Below, piece after piece: positions 5,321 to 5,369 of a stretch of DNA of 5,369 bases. A program made the position numbers and the translations under genes. The DNA comes from Solirubrobacterales bacterium. Its GTDB lineage: Bacteria; Actinomycetota; Thermoleophilia; Solirubrobacterales; Solirubrobacteraceae. Within the stretch, counting starts at the first letter, position 1. Each line of letters begins with the position of its first letter. The DNA is taken from the NCBI GenBank assembly GCA_017354065.1, contig JAFMRN010000182.1, positions 1 to 5,369 of the forward strand, in the 5' to 3' direction. The notes beneath the pieces were generated by a model, which had not been told where the DNA came from, made no database searches, and saw only the letters and a list, made by a program, of their open reading frames with translations.

Positions 5321-5369
5321 ATGACCCCCACAACAGAGCCAGTAACCAAGATCGAGCGCTATCGCGAGC
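5321..5369 (+). CDS. start of an unidentified gene (3' end outside window)
   Basis: An ATG with a good Shine-Dalgarno sequence opens a frame that stays open to the window edge, giving 16 residues beginning MTPTTEPVTKIERYRE. The N-terminus is Thr/Pro-rich, then becomes charged; there is no signal peptide or membrane segment in the part seen. Too little is visible to name a family. The ATG overlaps the stop of a 20-codon upstream frame. Confidence 0.6.
   Translation, partial: MTPTTEPVTKIERYRE

Noticed and set aside
1..5369. CRISPR arrays, insertion sequences, phage or defence genes
   Set aside because: No spaced direct repeats, no transposase or terminal inverted repeats, and the recognised genes are housekeeping genes.

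Overview
The window comes from a GC-rich bacterium, most likely an actinobacterium. The base composition and strong third-position G/C preference fit. The succinate dehydrogenase has the actinobacterial 'Sdh1-like' form, with one large multi-pass SdhC, no SdhD, and the gene order sdhC-sdhA-sdhB. I cannot place it to genus from sequence alone; a deep-branching lineage such as Thermoleophilia is a guess.

Layout, all genes on the + strand. (1) Bases 2-526 hold the 3' end of a gene whose start lies outside the window; it encodes a long Pro/Thr/Ser/Gln-rich tail. (2) Bases 527-805 are non-coding and carry several hairpins, ending in a strong intrinsic terminator at 670-707. (3) Bases 806-4132 form a tight sdhC-sdhA-sdhB operon with a 4-nt gap and then an ATGA overlap. 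(4) Bases 4133-4363 are a second structured intergenic region: a candidate three-way-junction fold, a terminator-like hairpin and a GAAA-capped hairpin. (5) Bases 4364-5161 encode glutamyl-Q tRNA(Asp) synthetase (GluQ). (6) Bases 5162-5320 are a short intergenic stretch. (7) From 5321 a new gene with a good ribosome binding site begins and runs off the right edge after 16 codons.

The three sdh genes together encode a membrane-bound succinate:quinone oxidoreductase linking the TCA cycle to the respiratory chain. SdhA oxidises succinate on covalent FAD, SdhB passes electrons through [2Fe-2S], [4Fe-4S] and [3Fe-4S] clusters, and SdhC anchors the complex and delivers electrons to quinone. GluQ works in tRNA modification (glutamylation of queuosine in tRNA-Asp) and is separated from sdhB by the structured intergenic region, so it is probably its own transcription unit.

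No complete new system is evident. The most interesting parts are the two structured intergenic regions, the Cys/His pattern of SdhC and an unusually compact predicted zinc site in GluQ.
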